64,000 bases of DNA, from assembly GCA_002354635.1 (NCBI GenBank), contig DELZ01000003.1, positions 248,001 through 312,000 on the forward strand. Direction: 5' to 3'. Below the pieces are notes generated by a model. It ran no database searches. It worked only from the letters and a program-made list of their open reading frames with translations, and was not told the DNA's origin. A program made the translations under genes and the position numbers. Origin of the DNA: Sphingomonadales bacterium UBA2683 (GTDB taxonomy: Bacteria; Pseudomonadota; Alphaproteobacteria; Sphingomonadales; Sphingomonadaceae). Shown piece after piece: positions 18,120-26,658 of this stretch (positions are counted from its first letter, which is position 1; each line of letters starts with the position of its first letter).

Positions 18120-19295
18120 TTATCCTTCATTCGCGATTCTATGGGATTTCTTGATTTTCTTGGCTAGTGACCATTTGTGCACTTCGGTCGGGCCGTCATA
18201 AACCCGGAACGCGCGCACTTCGCGGAACACCTGTTCGACAACCGTATCACGGCTAAGGCCCGTTCCGCCCATAACCTGCACACAATTGTCGGCAATACGG
18301 AACAAAGCCTCCGACACGGCCACCTTGGCCATCGAACTTTCGGTGGTGCCCAGCGCACCGGTATCGAGCACCGAGGCACACCAGTCGATCATCAGTTCCG
18401 CCTGCTTTAGGTCGATCTGGTTCTGCGCCAACATGAAGCCGACACCTTCGTGGTCGATCAGCGGCTTACCGAAGGCCTGCCTCTTGCAGGCATAATCAAC
18501 GGCAATTTCCTGGGCGCGGTCACAGCAGCCGAGCCAGCGCATGCAATGGGTCAGGCGAGCAGGAGACAGGCGCACTTGGGCATATTTGAAACCTTCGCCG
18601 CTTTCGCCGAGCATCTGGTCGGCAGGAACCCGAAGATTGTCGATCTTGACCACCGAATGGCTGCCAGGCATCGAACTGTCAATCGTGTCCAGCACCCGTT
18701 CGATCTGGATCGCCGGATCGGGCAGGTCGACCAGAAACATCGTCGCGCCCTCGTCGGACTTTGCCATGATGATACCGACCTTGGCCCCCTTGGCACCGGT
18801 GATGAAGGTCTTGCGGCCATTGATCACCCAGTGATTGCCGTCCGGCATTGCGGTTGTCTGCATCATCATTGGATCGGAACCAGCACCATTTTCACTGGCT
18901 GGCTCGGTCATGAAAAAGGCGGAGCGCGCTTCGCCGGATACCAGCGGTGCCAGAAAATGGTCTTTCTGCTCTGGCGAGGCACATTTGCCGAGCAGATACA
19001 TATTCCCTTCATCCGGCGCGAACGTGTTCACTGCCAGCGGGCCGAGCGGCGACAGCCCGGACTTGCGCAGCACCAGTGCCGTCTCAAGGTGCGTCAGATG
19101 GCTGCCATCCTCGCGGATGTGCGGCGTCAATACGCCCGCTTCCCGGGCAAGCACGCGCATTTCCTGCACCAGCCCATCGGTCGGACCATGGTCCTCGCAC
19201 CTGTCATCTTTTTCATAGGCAAAAATTTTGTCACGGACGAATGTCTCCACCCGTTCGGCAATGTCACGCGCCTCTGCGCTGATTTCCTTGGTCAT
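18120..19295 (-). CDS. Acyl-CoA dehydrogenase (ACAD11-like)
   Basis: 391 residues from the ATG at 19295 with AGGAGA 8 nt upstream; longer in-frame starts give non-family sequence. FAD-dependent dehydrogenation of an acyl-CoA at C2-C3. Middle-domain signatures are AFFMTEPASENGAGSDP and GNHWVINGRKTFITGA. The C-terminal QVMGGTGLSRDTVVEQVFRE is followed by VYDGPTEVHKWSLAKK, a YDGPxEV motif as in ACAD10/11-like enzymes instead of the medium-chain YEGT motif. It lies between the thiolase and CurA genes in one operon, so it plausibly supplies an enoyl-CoA in the same pathway. Confidence 0.88.
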   Translation of the reverse strand: MTKEISAEARDIAERVETFVRDKIFAYEKDDRCEDHGPTDGLVQEMRVLAREAGVLTPHIREDGSHLTHLETALVLRKSGLSPLGPLAVNTFAPDEGNMYLLGKCASPEQKDHFLAPLVSGEARSAFFMTEPASENGAGSDPMMMQTTAMPDGNHWVINGRKTFITGAKGAKVGIIMAKSDEGATMFLVDLPDPAIQIERVLDTIDSSMPGSHSVVKIDNLRVPADQMLGESGEGFKYAQVRLSPARLTHCMRWLGCCDRAQEIAVDYACKRQAFGKPLIDHEGVGFMLAQNQIDLKQAELMIDWCASVLDTGALGTTESSMAKVAVSEALFRIADNCVQVMGGTGLSRDTVVEQVFREVRAFRVYDGPTEVHKWSLAKKIKKSHRIANEG

Positions 19296-19303
19296 CGAAT
19301 CTC

Positions 19304-20449
19304 CTATCGCTGGAGAATCGTTACGGCAGATACACCCGGTGCGCCATAGACTTGCGTATAGGCCGTTTTGGGATCGCCGGGTACCTGTCGTGCGCCGGCT
19401 GTACCGCGCAACTGCACGACATTCTCGTAGACCTGCCGCAAGCCGGACGCGCCGATCGGCTCTCCGCAAGCGAGGCAACCGCCGTCGGTGTTGATCGGCA
19501 ACTGGCCAGTAATGTCGCTGCGTCCTTCCAGCAGCCACTGTTCCTGATCGCCGGGCTGGCAGAATCCGTTTTCCGCCATGTGCATGATTTCCGCACCGGA
19601 TTCCGTGTCCTGCAGCTGGGCGATATCGATATCGTCCGGCCCCATGCCCGCCTGTTCGAATGCCGCCTTGGAGGCGATTTCGGTTGCTGTTCCGCCACGC
19701 TCATTATCGATCGATGCCGCGAACACCTCGAACGAGCCGGGAGGCCGCGTGCGCATTACCGACGATTTCAGCCGGATGATCGGAACACCCAGTTCCCTGG
19801 CCTTCTTTTCACTCGCGAGGATCAGCGCGACAGCGCCTTCGGCGGGTGAACAGAACATATATTTGGTCAGCGGATCACAGATCATCGGCGCGTTCATTAT
19901 CGTTTCCAGGTCGACCTCGCTGCGCCGCCAGGCATGGTCGGTTTTGACGCCGTTGCGAAACGCCTTTTCGGCAACCCGGCCGAGCGTTTCGCGGCTGATA
20001 TTATGTTCGTGCAGATAGCGCATGATCTTCGCACCGAAAAACTGCACGGTCAGCATATAGCCGGCCTCACCATACCAGTTGGGCAGGCCGTAGGACGAGG
20101 GATCGGCATTGAAGGCACCGCGCGGATGCTTGTCGAAACCGACCGCCATGCCCATTTCATATTCGCCCGACTTGATCGCGCTAACTGCCGCATTGAGCGC
20201 CGATCCGCCAGTTGCACAGCCATTCGACACATTGATGAACTGGATTCCGGTCAGCCCGAGCTGTGACACCATATTGTCGGCATTACCGGAAGCCGCCGAG
20301 CCGCCAAAAGCAAACTGGACATCCTTCCATTCGATGCCGCTGTCAGCCAGCGCCTGCTTTACTGCAAAAATTCCCTGGTCCATGCCATCGCGCCCTTCGG
20401 TGCGCCCGAAAGGGTGAATCCCTGCTCCTACGATACAAACGTCTGACAT
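19304..20449 (-). CDS. Thiolase-family (lipid-transfer/SCP2-thiolase type) protein
   Basis: 381 residues. The nucleophilic-cysteine region is FINVSNGCATGGSALN (Cys about residue 79). The third motif reads NTDGGCLACGEPIGASGLRQ: the usual catalytic His of GHPxG is Glu here. This pattern is found in lipid-transfer-protein-type thiolases and suggests a retro-aldolase or altered C-C cleavage rather than a standard 3-ketoacyl thiolase. It follows the DUF35 gene by 2 bp. Such pairs act as a complex (Ltp2-ChsH2 type) in steroid side-chain removal. The reaction here is inferred. Confidence 0.8.
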   Translation of the reverse strand: MSDVCIVGAGIHPFGRTEGRDGMDQGIFAVKQALADSGIEWKDVQFAFGGSAASGNADNMVSQLGLTGIQFINVSNGCATGGSALNAAVSAIKSGEYEMGMAVGFDKHPRGAFNADPSSYGLPNWYGEAGYMLTVQFFGAKIMRYLHEHNISRETLGRVAEKAFRNGVKTDHAWRRSEVDLETIMNAPMICDPLTKYMFCSPAEGAVALILASEKKARELGVPIIRLKSSVMRTRPPGSFEVFAASIDNERGGTATEIASKAAFEQAGMGPDDIDIAQLQDTESGAEIMHMAENGFCQPGDQEQWLLEGRSDITGQLPINTDGGCLACGEPIGASGLRQVYENVVQLRGTAGARQVPGDPKTAYTQVYGAPGVSAVTILQR

Positions 20450-20451
20450 GA

Positions 20452-20865
20452 TTATTCTCCCTGAACAGGCTTGAAGGCGTGGATGAGTTTTTGCTCCTCG
20501 GGCGGAGCATCCGGATCGAGCGGTATCGCCGTCAACTCGACCTCCATGCCGATCGTGACATCCTCCGGCTCAACACCGGTCAGGCGCGACTCCACCATCG
20601 TCTGTCCCGGCAGGCTGACATAGGCAACCACATAAGGCTTGAACTTTTCCGGATCGGTCGGCCCGGCATAGGGTGCCTTGGGCGGGAAGCGCTGGACGGT
20701 GTATGTCCAGACGGTCCCGCGCGATGCCAGCCGGATCGGTTCTATATTGTCATCCGGCGTCAATGGCAGAGGAAAGAATATATGACCGTTTTCGCGGTTC
20801 CGCGCACCGACCAGCGCGCTCATGTCCTCGGTAAACAGATTGTCGGCAATCGGCTGTGCGCTCAC
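20452..20865 (-). CDS. DUF35 OB-fold partner of the thiolase, lacking the zinc ribbon
   Basis: 137 residues from a GTG start at 20865, with GGGAGAGAG upstream. The OB-fold core is RLASRGTVWTYTVQRFPPKAPY...PYVVAYVSLPGQTMVESRLTG, and the C-terminus VELTAIPLDPDA fits DUF35 acyl-CoA-associated proteins. Unlike typical DUF35 proteins it contains no cysteine at all, so the N-terminal CxxC...CxxC zinc ribbon is missing. It immediately precedes the thiolase gene (2-bp gap) and is the first gene of the five-gene operon, matching the conserved DUF35-thiolase complex arrangement. Confidence 0.8.
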   Translation of the reverse strand: MSAQPIADNLFTEDMSALVGARNRENGHIFFPLPLTPDDNIEPIRLASRGTVWTYTVQRFPPKAPYAGPTDPEKFKPYVVAYVSLPGQTMVESRLTGVEPEDVTIGMEVELTAIPLDPDAPPEEQKLIHAFKPVQGE

Positions 20866-20948
20866 AAAACTCTCTCCCTTTTCTGCACATCCTATAAGGG
20901 TGAAAGCGGGCCGCCATTAACTGCCAAAACGGCTAGGATAGGGATGGT

Positions 20949-21719
20949 TCAATAGCCCGGATGCACCGCCAGCATACCGCCATCCACCAGCAGATCGCTT
21001 CCGGTCACAAAACCACTGTCATCGCTGGCCAGAAAAACCGCCGCTGCAGCAAGGTCACTGCCCTGCCCGATCCGTTTCAATGGTGACATCGCTGCAGCCA
21101 TTTCGACCATGCCGGGCACCGTTTTGGCAGCCGTATCAATGATAGCGGTGTGGGTCGCCCCGGGGACCAGATTGTTGCACCGGATATTCAATCCGTTCTG
21201 CGCACAATGGACCGCAACCGATTTCGACAGCATGCGCACCGCACTTTTGGACGCCGTGTAGGTCACATCACCGGGAAGCGCTGCAAAAGCGCTTGTGGAT
21301 GCAATATTTATGATCGAACCGGATGAGCCACCGGGGTTGTCCTTCATCATCGCAATCGCTTTCTGGCAGCCCAGCATCACGCCGGTGAGGTTGATTCCGA
21401 GCAAATGGTGCCAGCTTTCCAGATCGACATCCTCGATATTCTTGCCGATCACGATTCCGGCGTTGTTGACCAGAATATCCAGGCGTCCGAATTCGCGTTT
21501 CACTTTCGCCATCACCTGGCCCCAGGCTTCAGAATTCGACACATCCTGAACCATGAACAGGGCGCCGGCTTCGGCGGCGACAGACCGGCCCAATGCGTCC
21601 TGCACATCGGTCGAAAGAACCTCCGCGCCCTCCTCGACAAACCGCTTTACGGTAGCGGCACCGATACCCGACGCGCCGCCCGTGACGATTGCGACCTTAC
21701 CCTCCAATTGACCCGCCAT
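20949..21719 (-). CDS. SDR, hydroxysteroid-dehydrogenase-like
   Basis: 256 residues from the ATG at 21719, chosen because GGGAG lies 6 nt upstream; two in-frame ATGs further up are less well placed. TGGASGIG cofactor motif, NNAG, catalytic YTASK, and C-terminal FVTGSDLLVDGGMLAVH. It shares GVMLGCQKAIAMMK and VHCAQNGLNIRCNN with the SDR at 15920-16681, a style seen in bacterial 3-hydroxysteroid dehydrogenases. Divergent from the ketosteroid isomerase gene across 84 bp, so they may be co-controlled. Substrate inferred. Confidence 0.8.
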   Translation of the reverse strand: MAGQLEGKVAIVTGGASGIGAATVKRFVEEGAEVLSTDVQDALGRSVAAEAGALFMVQDVSNSEAWGQVMAKVKREFGRLDILVNNAGIVIGKNIEDVDLESWHHLLGINLTGVMLGCQKAIAMMKDNPGGSSGSIINIASTSAFAALPGDVTYTASKSAVRMLSKSVAVHCAQNGLNIRCNNLVPGATHTAIIDTAAKTVPGMVEMAAAMSPLKRIGQGSDLAAAAVFLASDDSGFVTGSDLLVDGGMLAVHPGY

Positions 21720-21803
21720 ATTCATCTCCCTATCTAATTCAGCAGAAGTCACCTCTGCCATGACAATCTAGTTTCGGCCCGTTTTCCAGAAAAAGGATAT
21801 TCG

Positions 21804-22184
21804 ATGATCACTCCGGAATATATGCAGCAGATCGTTGACCGCTATTTGGCCGCAATCAATGCCGGTGACATGGACGCCGTGATGGAACTTTACGCCGAAG
21901 ATGCTTCGGTCGAGGACCCTGCGGGCACAGAACCCAAGCGCGGCGATGCTATCCTGCAATTCTACACCAGCGCTTTTGCCGGTGGCGCAAAGGTCGAACT
22001 GACCGGCCCCGTCCGGCTTTCGGCCAAGGCCGCCGCTTTCCCGTTCCGGGCAGAAATCACCAGAACCGGAGGGCCGGTCGTGATCGTCGAAGTCATCGAC
22101 ATATTCGAATTTGATTCCGCCGGGAAAGTGTCCAGGATGACCGCCTATTTTGGTCCTGCCAATATGACTGTCAAAGACGCCTAG
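21804..22184 (+). CDS. ksi: Delta5-3-ketosteroid isomerase
   Basis: 126 residues, almost exactly the length of the Comamonas testosteroni enzyme (125). This family moves the C5-C6 double bond of 3-oxo-delta5 steroids to C4-C5 by intramolecular proton transfer. The active-site residues sit at the same numbers as in that enzyme: Tyr14 (IVDRYLAAINAGD), Asp38 (ASVEDPAGTEP) and Asp99 (VIDIFEF), followed by the GKVSRMTAYFG strand. AAAAGGA precedes the ATG. It is convergent with a pair of acyl-CoA dehydrogenases. Generic SnoaL proteins lack this residue set, so a true isomerase activity is likely. Confidence 0.85.
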   Translation: MITPEYMQQIVDRYLAAINAGDMDAVMELYAEDASVEDPAGTEPKRGDAILQFYTSAFAGGAKVELTGPVRLSAKAAAFPFRAEITRTGGPVVIVEVIDIFEFDSAGKVSRMTAYFGPANMTVKDA

Positions 22185-22200
22185 AACGCTCCGCAGCAGT

Positions 22201-23340
22201 TCAGAAGCCGGAATTCTTGGCCCAGCGATCGCTGTGGAACCCGGCATCGCCGAACATCTGCTGCGCCACATGGACACGCTTGAAATACAGACCGACATCA
22301 TATTCGTCGGTGACGCCGATCCCGCCGTGCATCTGGATCGCCTCCTTGGTGGCAAGCTGCGCGACCTGACCGGTCTTGGCCTTGGCCAGTGAACAGGTAA
22401 TCCCCGCATGATCGAAATCCTCATCAAGATCCTTGAGCGATTTCAGGACCGCCGATTTCATCATCTCGATCTCGGTCGCCAGATGCGCGGCCCGGTGCTG
22501 CAAGCCCTGAAAGGATCCGATTTTCTGGCCGAACTGTTCGCGTTCCTTGAGATAATCCGTGGTGACGCCGAAAACCTGTTGGGCGGACCCTGACATTTCG
22601 GCGCTCAGCACGGCACGGCCTGCCGACAATATCCCCTCCAGGGCCGCATAGCCGCCGTCCAGTTCACCCAGAATAGCCTCGCCGGTCACTTCCAGCCCGT
22701 CGACGTTGATATTTGCGGCATTGCGGCTGTCAACCATTGGCGTCGGCTCGCGCTCGATTTGCGGAACATCGGCGTCCACCAGAAACAGGGTGATGCCATT
22801 CGCATCGCCCTCGACTCCCGATGTGCGGGCGGCGATAATCAACTTGTCGGCAACGTGACCATCGGCGACAAATGTCTTGCTACCGGACAGGACAAATCCG
22901 TTGCCCGCCGGCTTGGCCGAAAAGGTTATCCGGCTGGGATTGTGCCGCGGCCCCTCGTCAACCGCCAGAGCAAACAGCCGTTCCCCGCGGCTGATCGCAG
23001 CCAGATTCTCGTCCTTCTGCTTTTGCGTTCCATAGTGCTGGATCGCCGTGGCACCGAGCACGGACGTGGAGAAAAACGGCGAAGCGGTCAGATTGCGCCC
23101 CATCTGTTCCGCCAGCACACCCGCGCCGACATAGCCAAAGCCGCTGCCGCCGTGACTTTCATCGACAATGATCCCGGCCCAGCCCATTTCGGCCATTTCG
23201 GCCCAGAGTTCACGACAGAAGCCATCGGCAGGCTTGTTGTCGCGAACCTTGCGAAAGGCAGCGACAGGCGCTTTTTCCGCCAGGAAGCCATTGGCTGCAT
23301 CCTGCAGCATTTCCTGTTCTTCGTTGAGTATCAGCGGCAT
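22201..23340 (-). CDS. Acyl-CoA dehydrogenase, probable non-catalytic subunit of a heteromeric enzyme
   Basis: 379 residues: an acyl-CoA dehydrogenase N-domain (MPLILNEEQEMLQDAANGFL), a middle domain (FVLSGSKTFVADGHVADKLII) and C-terminal helices with QMHGGIGVTDEYDVGLYFKR. The position of the usual catalytic Glu loop reads QQMFGDAGFHSDRW, with no EGT motif. Its start lies 12 bp after the stop of another acyl-CoA dehydrogenase gene. Paired, dissimilar acyl-CoA dehydrogenases of this kind form alpha2beta2 tetramers in steroid side-chain beta-oxidation (ChsE1-ChsE2 type). That assembly is inferred from the arrangement. Confidence 0.85.
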   Translation of the reverse strand: MPLILNEEQEMLQDAANGFLAEKAPVAAFRKVRDNKPADGFCRELWAEMAEMGWAGIIVDESHGGSGFGYVGAGVLAEQMGRNLTASPFFSTSVLGATAIQHYGTQKQKDENLAAISRGERLFALAVDEGPRHNPSRITFSAKPAGNGFVLSGSKTFVADGHVADKLIIAARTSGVEGDANGITLFLVDADVPQIEREPTPMVDSRNAANINVDGLEVTGEAILGELDGGYAALEGILSAGRAVLSAEMSGSAQQVFGVTTDYLKEREQFGQKIGSFQGLQHRAAHLATEIEMMKSAVLKSLKDLDEDFDHAGITCSLAKAKTGQVAQLATKEAIQMHGGIGVTDEYDVGLYFKRVHVAQQMFGDAGFHSDRWAKNSGF

Positions 23341-23352
23341 AGTATATTCGCC

Positions 23353-24564
23353 CTATTGGCTTGGCAGTCCCAAGACGCGCTTGGAGATGATGTTGAACTG
23401 CACTTCGGTTGTGCCGCCGAGGATCGAATAGGCCCGGTTATAGAGCCAGTTATTGGCAAGGCTGCCATATTCAATCCCATTGGGACCAATGGTTGCCGCG
23501 GTGGTGCCCTCGATATCCATACGCAATTCGGTTCCGCGTTTGGTCAGCTCCGAAGCGGCATATTTCAGCATCGAGGACTTGGCACCCAGACCATTGCCCG
23601 CATTGGCTTCGTCGGTCATTCGCTCGACGGTAAGATTATAGGCCCAATTGTCGAGTTCTGCCTGCGCGATGCGTTGTCGAAGGGCGGGATCGTCCAGGCG
23701 CCCCGCCGCGTCCAGCCCGACGTGTTCAACAGCATATTTGCCCAGATTTTCCGGGCCGGTTGTGCCGCGCAGCGGTGACATCGTCCCCAACATGCCGCGC
23801 TCGTGCACAAGCAGATTTTTGGCGACGTCCCAACCGCGATTGACCTCACCGACAACCGAAGGATTATCCTCGCCATAAAATTTTGGCACTTGGACATTAT
23901 CCAGGAAAGTTTCGCAAAAAGGGGAATGGCCAGAGATCAGGACGATGGGCTTAACGCTGATCCCTTCGCTGGCCATATCGACCAGAATGAAGGTTATGCC
24001 ATGATGTTTCGGAGCATCGAAATCCGTCCGCACCAGACAGAAAATCCAGTCCGAAATATCGGCGTTCGAGGTCCAGATTTTCTGTCCATTGATCAGCCAG
24101 TGGTCGCCCATGTCCTCGCATTTGGTTTTGAGAGAGGCGAGGTCGGATCCGGCACCCGGCTCGGAATAGCCCTGGCACCAGCGGATTTCACCACGCGCGA
24201 TCCCGGTCAGATGCTGCGCTTTCTGCTGGTGCGTGCCATAAGCCAGCAAGGCGGGGCCGAGCATCGAGATGCCGAAATTGTTCAGCGGCTTGCGCGCATT
24301 AATCGCCTGCCGTTCTTCATCGAGAATTTTGGCCTCTTCGGTGGACAGGCCAGCGCCGCCATATTCCTTCGGCCAGCTTGGCACGGTATAGCCTTTGGCC
24401 AGCGCCCGTTCGAACCATATTTTCTGCGCTTCGGACTGGAATTCCCATTGCCGCCCGCCCCAGCACTGGCTTTCTGCAGTAATGTCCCCGTCGCGCATCT
24501 CTTCGGGGCAATTTTCTTGCAGCCATGCCCTGACTTCCGTGCGAAATTCTTCCAGATCGCTCAT
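23353..24564 (-). CDS. Acyl-CoA dehydrogenase, probable catalytic partner subunit
   Basis: 403 residues. The N-domain has LAKGYTVPSWPKEYGGAGLS, then CQGYSEPGAGSDLASLKTK and HWLINGQKIWTSNADI for FAD and substrate contacts, and the C-terminus AYSILGGTTEVQFNIISKRVLG. The GGTTEVQ loop carries Gly where classic short-chain enzymes carry Glu, as in FadE-type enzymes for bulky acyl-CoAs. First gene of the two-gene acyl-CoA dehydrogenase unit, probably co-transcribed with the CurA-like reductase upstream (86-bp gap). Likely role: dehydrogenation of a bulky, perhaps steroid-side-chain, acyl-CoA. Confidence 0.88.
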   Translation of the reverse strand: MSDLEEFRTEVRAWLQENCPEEMRDGDITAESQCWGGRQWEFQSEAQKIWFERALAKGYTVPSWPKEYGGAGLSTEEAKILDEERQAINARKPLNNFGISMLGPALLAYGTHQQKAQHLTGIARGEIRWCQGYSEPGAGSDLASLKTKCEDMGDHWLINGQKIWTSNADISDWIFCLVRTDFDAPKHHGITFILVDMASEGISVKPIVLISGHSPFCETFLDNVQVPKFYGEDNPSVVGEVNRGWDVAKNLLVHERGMLGTMSPLRGTTGPENLGKYAVEHVGLDAAGRLDDPALRQRIAQAELDNWAYNLTVERMTDEANAGNGLGAKSSMLKYAASELTKRGTELRMDIEGTTAATIGPNGIEYGSLANNWLYNRAYSILGGTTEVQFNIISKRVLGLPSQ

Positions 24565-24650
24565 GCCCTAACCTCTCGTGACAATAATGTCATATGTCAG
24601 CCTGCAGGATGCGGGCACTGCGCATTTAGTTAGCGATGTCATCGGATGCA

Positions 24651-25652
24651 TCAATCCAGACGAAGCATTTGCTTGCCAAAATTCTGGCCTGCAAACAAGC
24701 GCTTCAGGGTATCTGGAATATTGTCAAAACCCTCCTGAATGTCTTCCTTGAAGGTAATTCTGCCCTCTTTGATCCATTGACGCATGCGTTTTCTCGCTTC
24801 CGGGAATTCACTCGCATAATCGGATACGATAAAGCCCGACATGCTTGCGCGCTTGAAAATCAGGTTGAAATAATTTTCCGGTCCGGCCGGCATGTCGCCT
24901 TTCTCATAGCGCGAAATACCGCCGCAAATAGCAACCCGGGCATGCATCGCGAGGTGGGCCAGCGCATCGTTCAATATCTTGCCGCCGACATTGTCATAAA
25001 AGACGTTGATGGACTGGGCGCAATGTTCCTTCAATTTTGCACGGACATCTTCATTCTTGTAGTCGATCGCGACATCATAGCCGACTTCTTCGGTCAGCCA
25101 TTTGCATTTTTCCTCGCCACCGGCGATGCCGATGATGCGGCAGCCTGCAATCTTGGCGATTTGCCCAACCATGGAGCCGGTTGCTCCGGCTGCGCCGGAG
25201 ACAACCACCGTATCACCCGGTTGCGGCCGGCCGTGTTTCAACAGACCGAAATAGGCAGTCATGCCGGTCGTACCCAGGGCGCCGAGATTGGCCGCCAACA
25301 GGTTATCATTCGGCACCTTGCTGAGTTCGCTGCCAGGGACATGCGCATAATCCTGCCAGCGCAACATGCCCATGACCTTGTCTCCCGCGGACAATCCGGG
25401 ATAGCGCGACTCGATCACCGTGCCAACGCCGGACCCGCGCATCACTTCGCCAATTTCCGTGGGAGCGACATAACCGCCGATATTCTCCATCCAGCCCTTT
25501 TGTGCCGGATCAAAGCCCAGTATCTCGTTTTTTACCAGCACATGGCCTTCGGCGCATTCCGGAACCGGAGTGACGACTTTCTTGAAATCATCGTCGACCA
25601 GGCCGCGTCCTTTCGGACGTCCGTTGATCAGCCATTGCCTGTTCTCGGTCAT
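24651..25652 (-). CDS. NADPH-dependent oxidoreductase, CurA-like paralog
   Basis: 333 residues from the ATG at 25652 with GGAG upstream; an in-frame start at 25772 is unlikely. Rossmann motif GAAGATGSMVGQIAKIAGC and IIGIAGGEEKCKWLTEEVGYD closely parallel the enzyme at 17094-18116, so these two are paralogs serving related steps. Expected to reduce an activated C=C with NADPH. Divergent from the metallo-beta-lactamase gene across 134 bp and upstream of the acyl-CoA dehydrogenase pair on the same strand. Confidence 0.88.
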   Translation of the reverse strand: MTENRQWLINGRPKGRGLVDDDFKKVVTPVPECAEGHVLVKNEILGFDPAQKGWMENIGGYVAPTEIGEVMRGSGVGTVIESRYPGLSAGDKVMGMLRWQDYAHVPGSELSKVPNDNLLAANLGALGTTGMTAYFGLLKHGRPQPGDTVVVSGAAGATGSMVGQIAKIAGCRIIGIAGGEEKCKWLTEEVGYDVAIDYKNEDVRAKLKEHCAQSINVFYDNVGGKILNDALAHLAMHARVAICGGISRYEKGDMPAGPENYFNLIFKRASMSGFIVSDYASEFPEARKRMRQWIKEGRITFKEDIQEGFDNIPDTLKRLFAGQNFGKQMLRLD

Positions 25653-25786
25653 AAATAATCTCCATTGGAACGCTTGCAGTCCTGTTAGACGGATTTTGTC
25701 GCTCAACCGAACTGCCAGCTTTGATAGCTGGCCGATTGAAAATAACGTCGACACGTTGCATTCTGTTGGCAAAGGAAGGGCGAATC

Positions 25787-26548
25787 ATGCGGCGAAGCTT
25801 ACAAGACAAGGGGGTTTTGCTCTACGCATTCACCTGCGGCTATATCACCTTGCCGACCAGCTATTTCATTGGCGGCGAAACCGGCAAGACCAAGGTACCG
25901 GCCTGCGTATTCCTGATTGATCACCCGGATGGTCTGGCCCTGTTCGATACCGGCTTCAGCGACCGGTTTGTCGGGCTGAAAAGGGGCCTCGGCAAGATTG
26001 TCGATATGCCGCAGGAACATCCGGTCGCGGAACGGCTCCGCGAACTGGAGGTTGATCCTGCCGATATTGACTGGATTATCAACTCGCATCTTCATCTCGA
26101 TCATGCCGGAGGCAATCATCTGTTACCCAATGCGGCGGTGATCATCCAGGACAGCGAATGGGAATACGGGCTTTCCGGAGAAGACGGTGCCTATGCCAGG
26201 GAAGATTTTGATACCGGCCAGCCTGTAAAACGGATCTGCGGAGAGCATGACCTTTATGGCGACGGCAGCGTGATTCTGTTTCCTACTCCGGGCCATACAC
26301 CGGGCCACCAGTCGGCCCGCGTCCGGACAGCAACAGGCGAAGCGGTGCTGGCCGGCGACTGCTGCAATTTCCGCCGCTCGCTCGACGAAATGCGGATGCC
26401 CGACCAGGTCTACAATGCCGATCATTACCGCGGATCACTGTCCAGGCTTTCGGTCCTGCGCCGCGCCGGAGCGCAGATTTTCTATGGCCACGACCCCGAT
26501 TTCTGGGCCACGGTTCCACAAGGGAAACGGCTGGACCTGGGCGCCTGA
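25787..26548 (+). CDS. Metallo-beta-lactamase-fold lactonase (AHL-lactonase-like)
   Basis: 253 residues from the ATG at 25787, preceded by AAAGGAAGGG. The dinuclear-metal motif NSHLHLDHAGG (HxHxDH) is followed by the third histidine in FPTPGHTPGHQS, the Asp ligand in LAGDCC, and a C-terminal FYGHD histidine. This set is typical of AiiA-type N-acylhomoserine lactonases, though related enzymes open other lactones. Within this island it may hydrolyse a ring lactone or degrade a signal; a LuxR-type regulator lies 3 kb downstream. Substrate not deducible. Confidence 0.8.
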   Translation: MRRSLQDKGVLLYAFTCGYITLPTSYFIGGETGKTKVPACVFLIDHPDGLALFDTGFSDRFVGLKRGLGKIVDMPQEHPVAERLRELEVDPADIDWIINSHLHLDHAGGNHLLPNAAVIIQDSEWEYGLSGEDGAYAREDFDTGQPVKRICGEHDLYGDGSVILFPTPGHTPGHQSARVRTATGEAVLAGDCCNFRRSLDEMRMPDQVYNADHYRGSLSRLSVLRRAGAQIFYGHDPDFWATVPQGKRLDLGA

Positions 26549-26658
26549 CATTCTCTGCTCACTCCCTATAACAATAGTGGCGGGTGAGCCTGCCCGCGCT
26601 ATGTAGTTTGCTACAAAAGCGTCCCCTCCAGAGGACCGCATAATAAAGGAGCAAAGCC

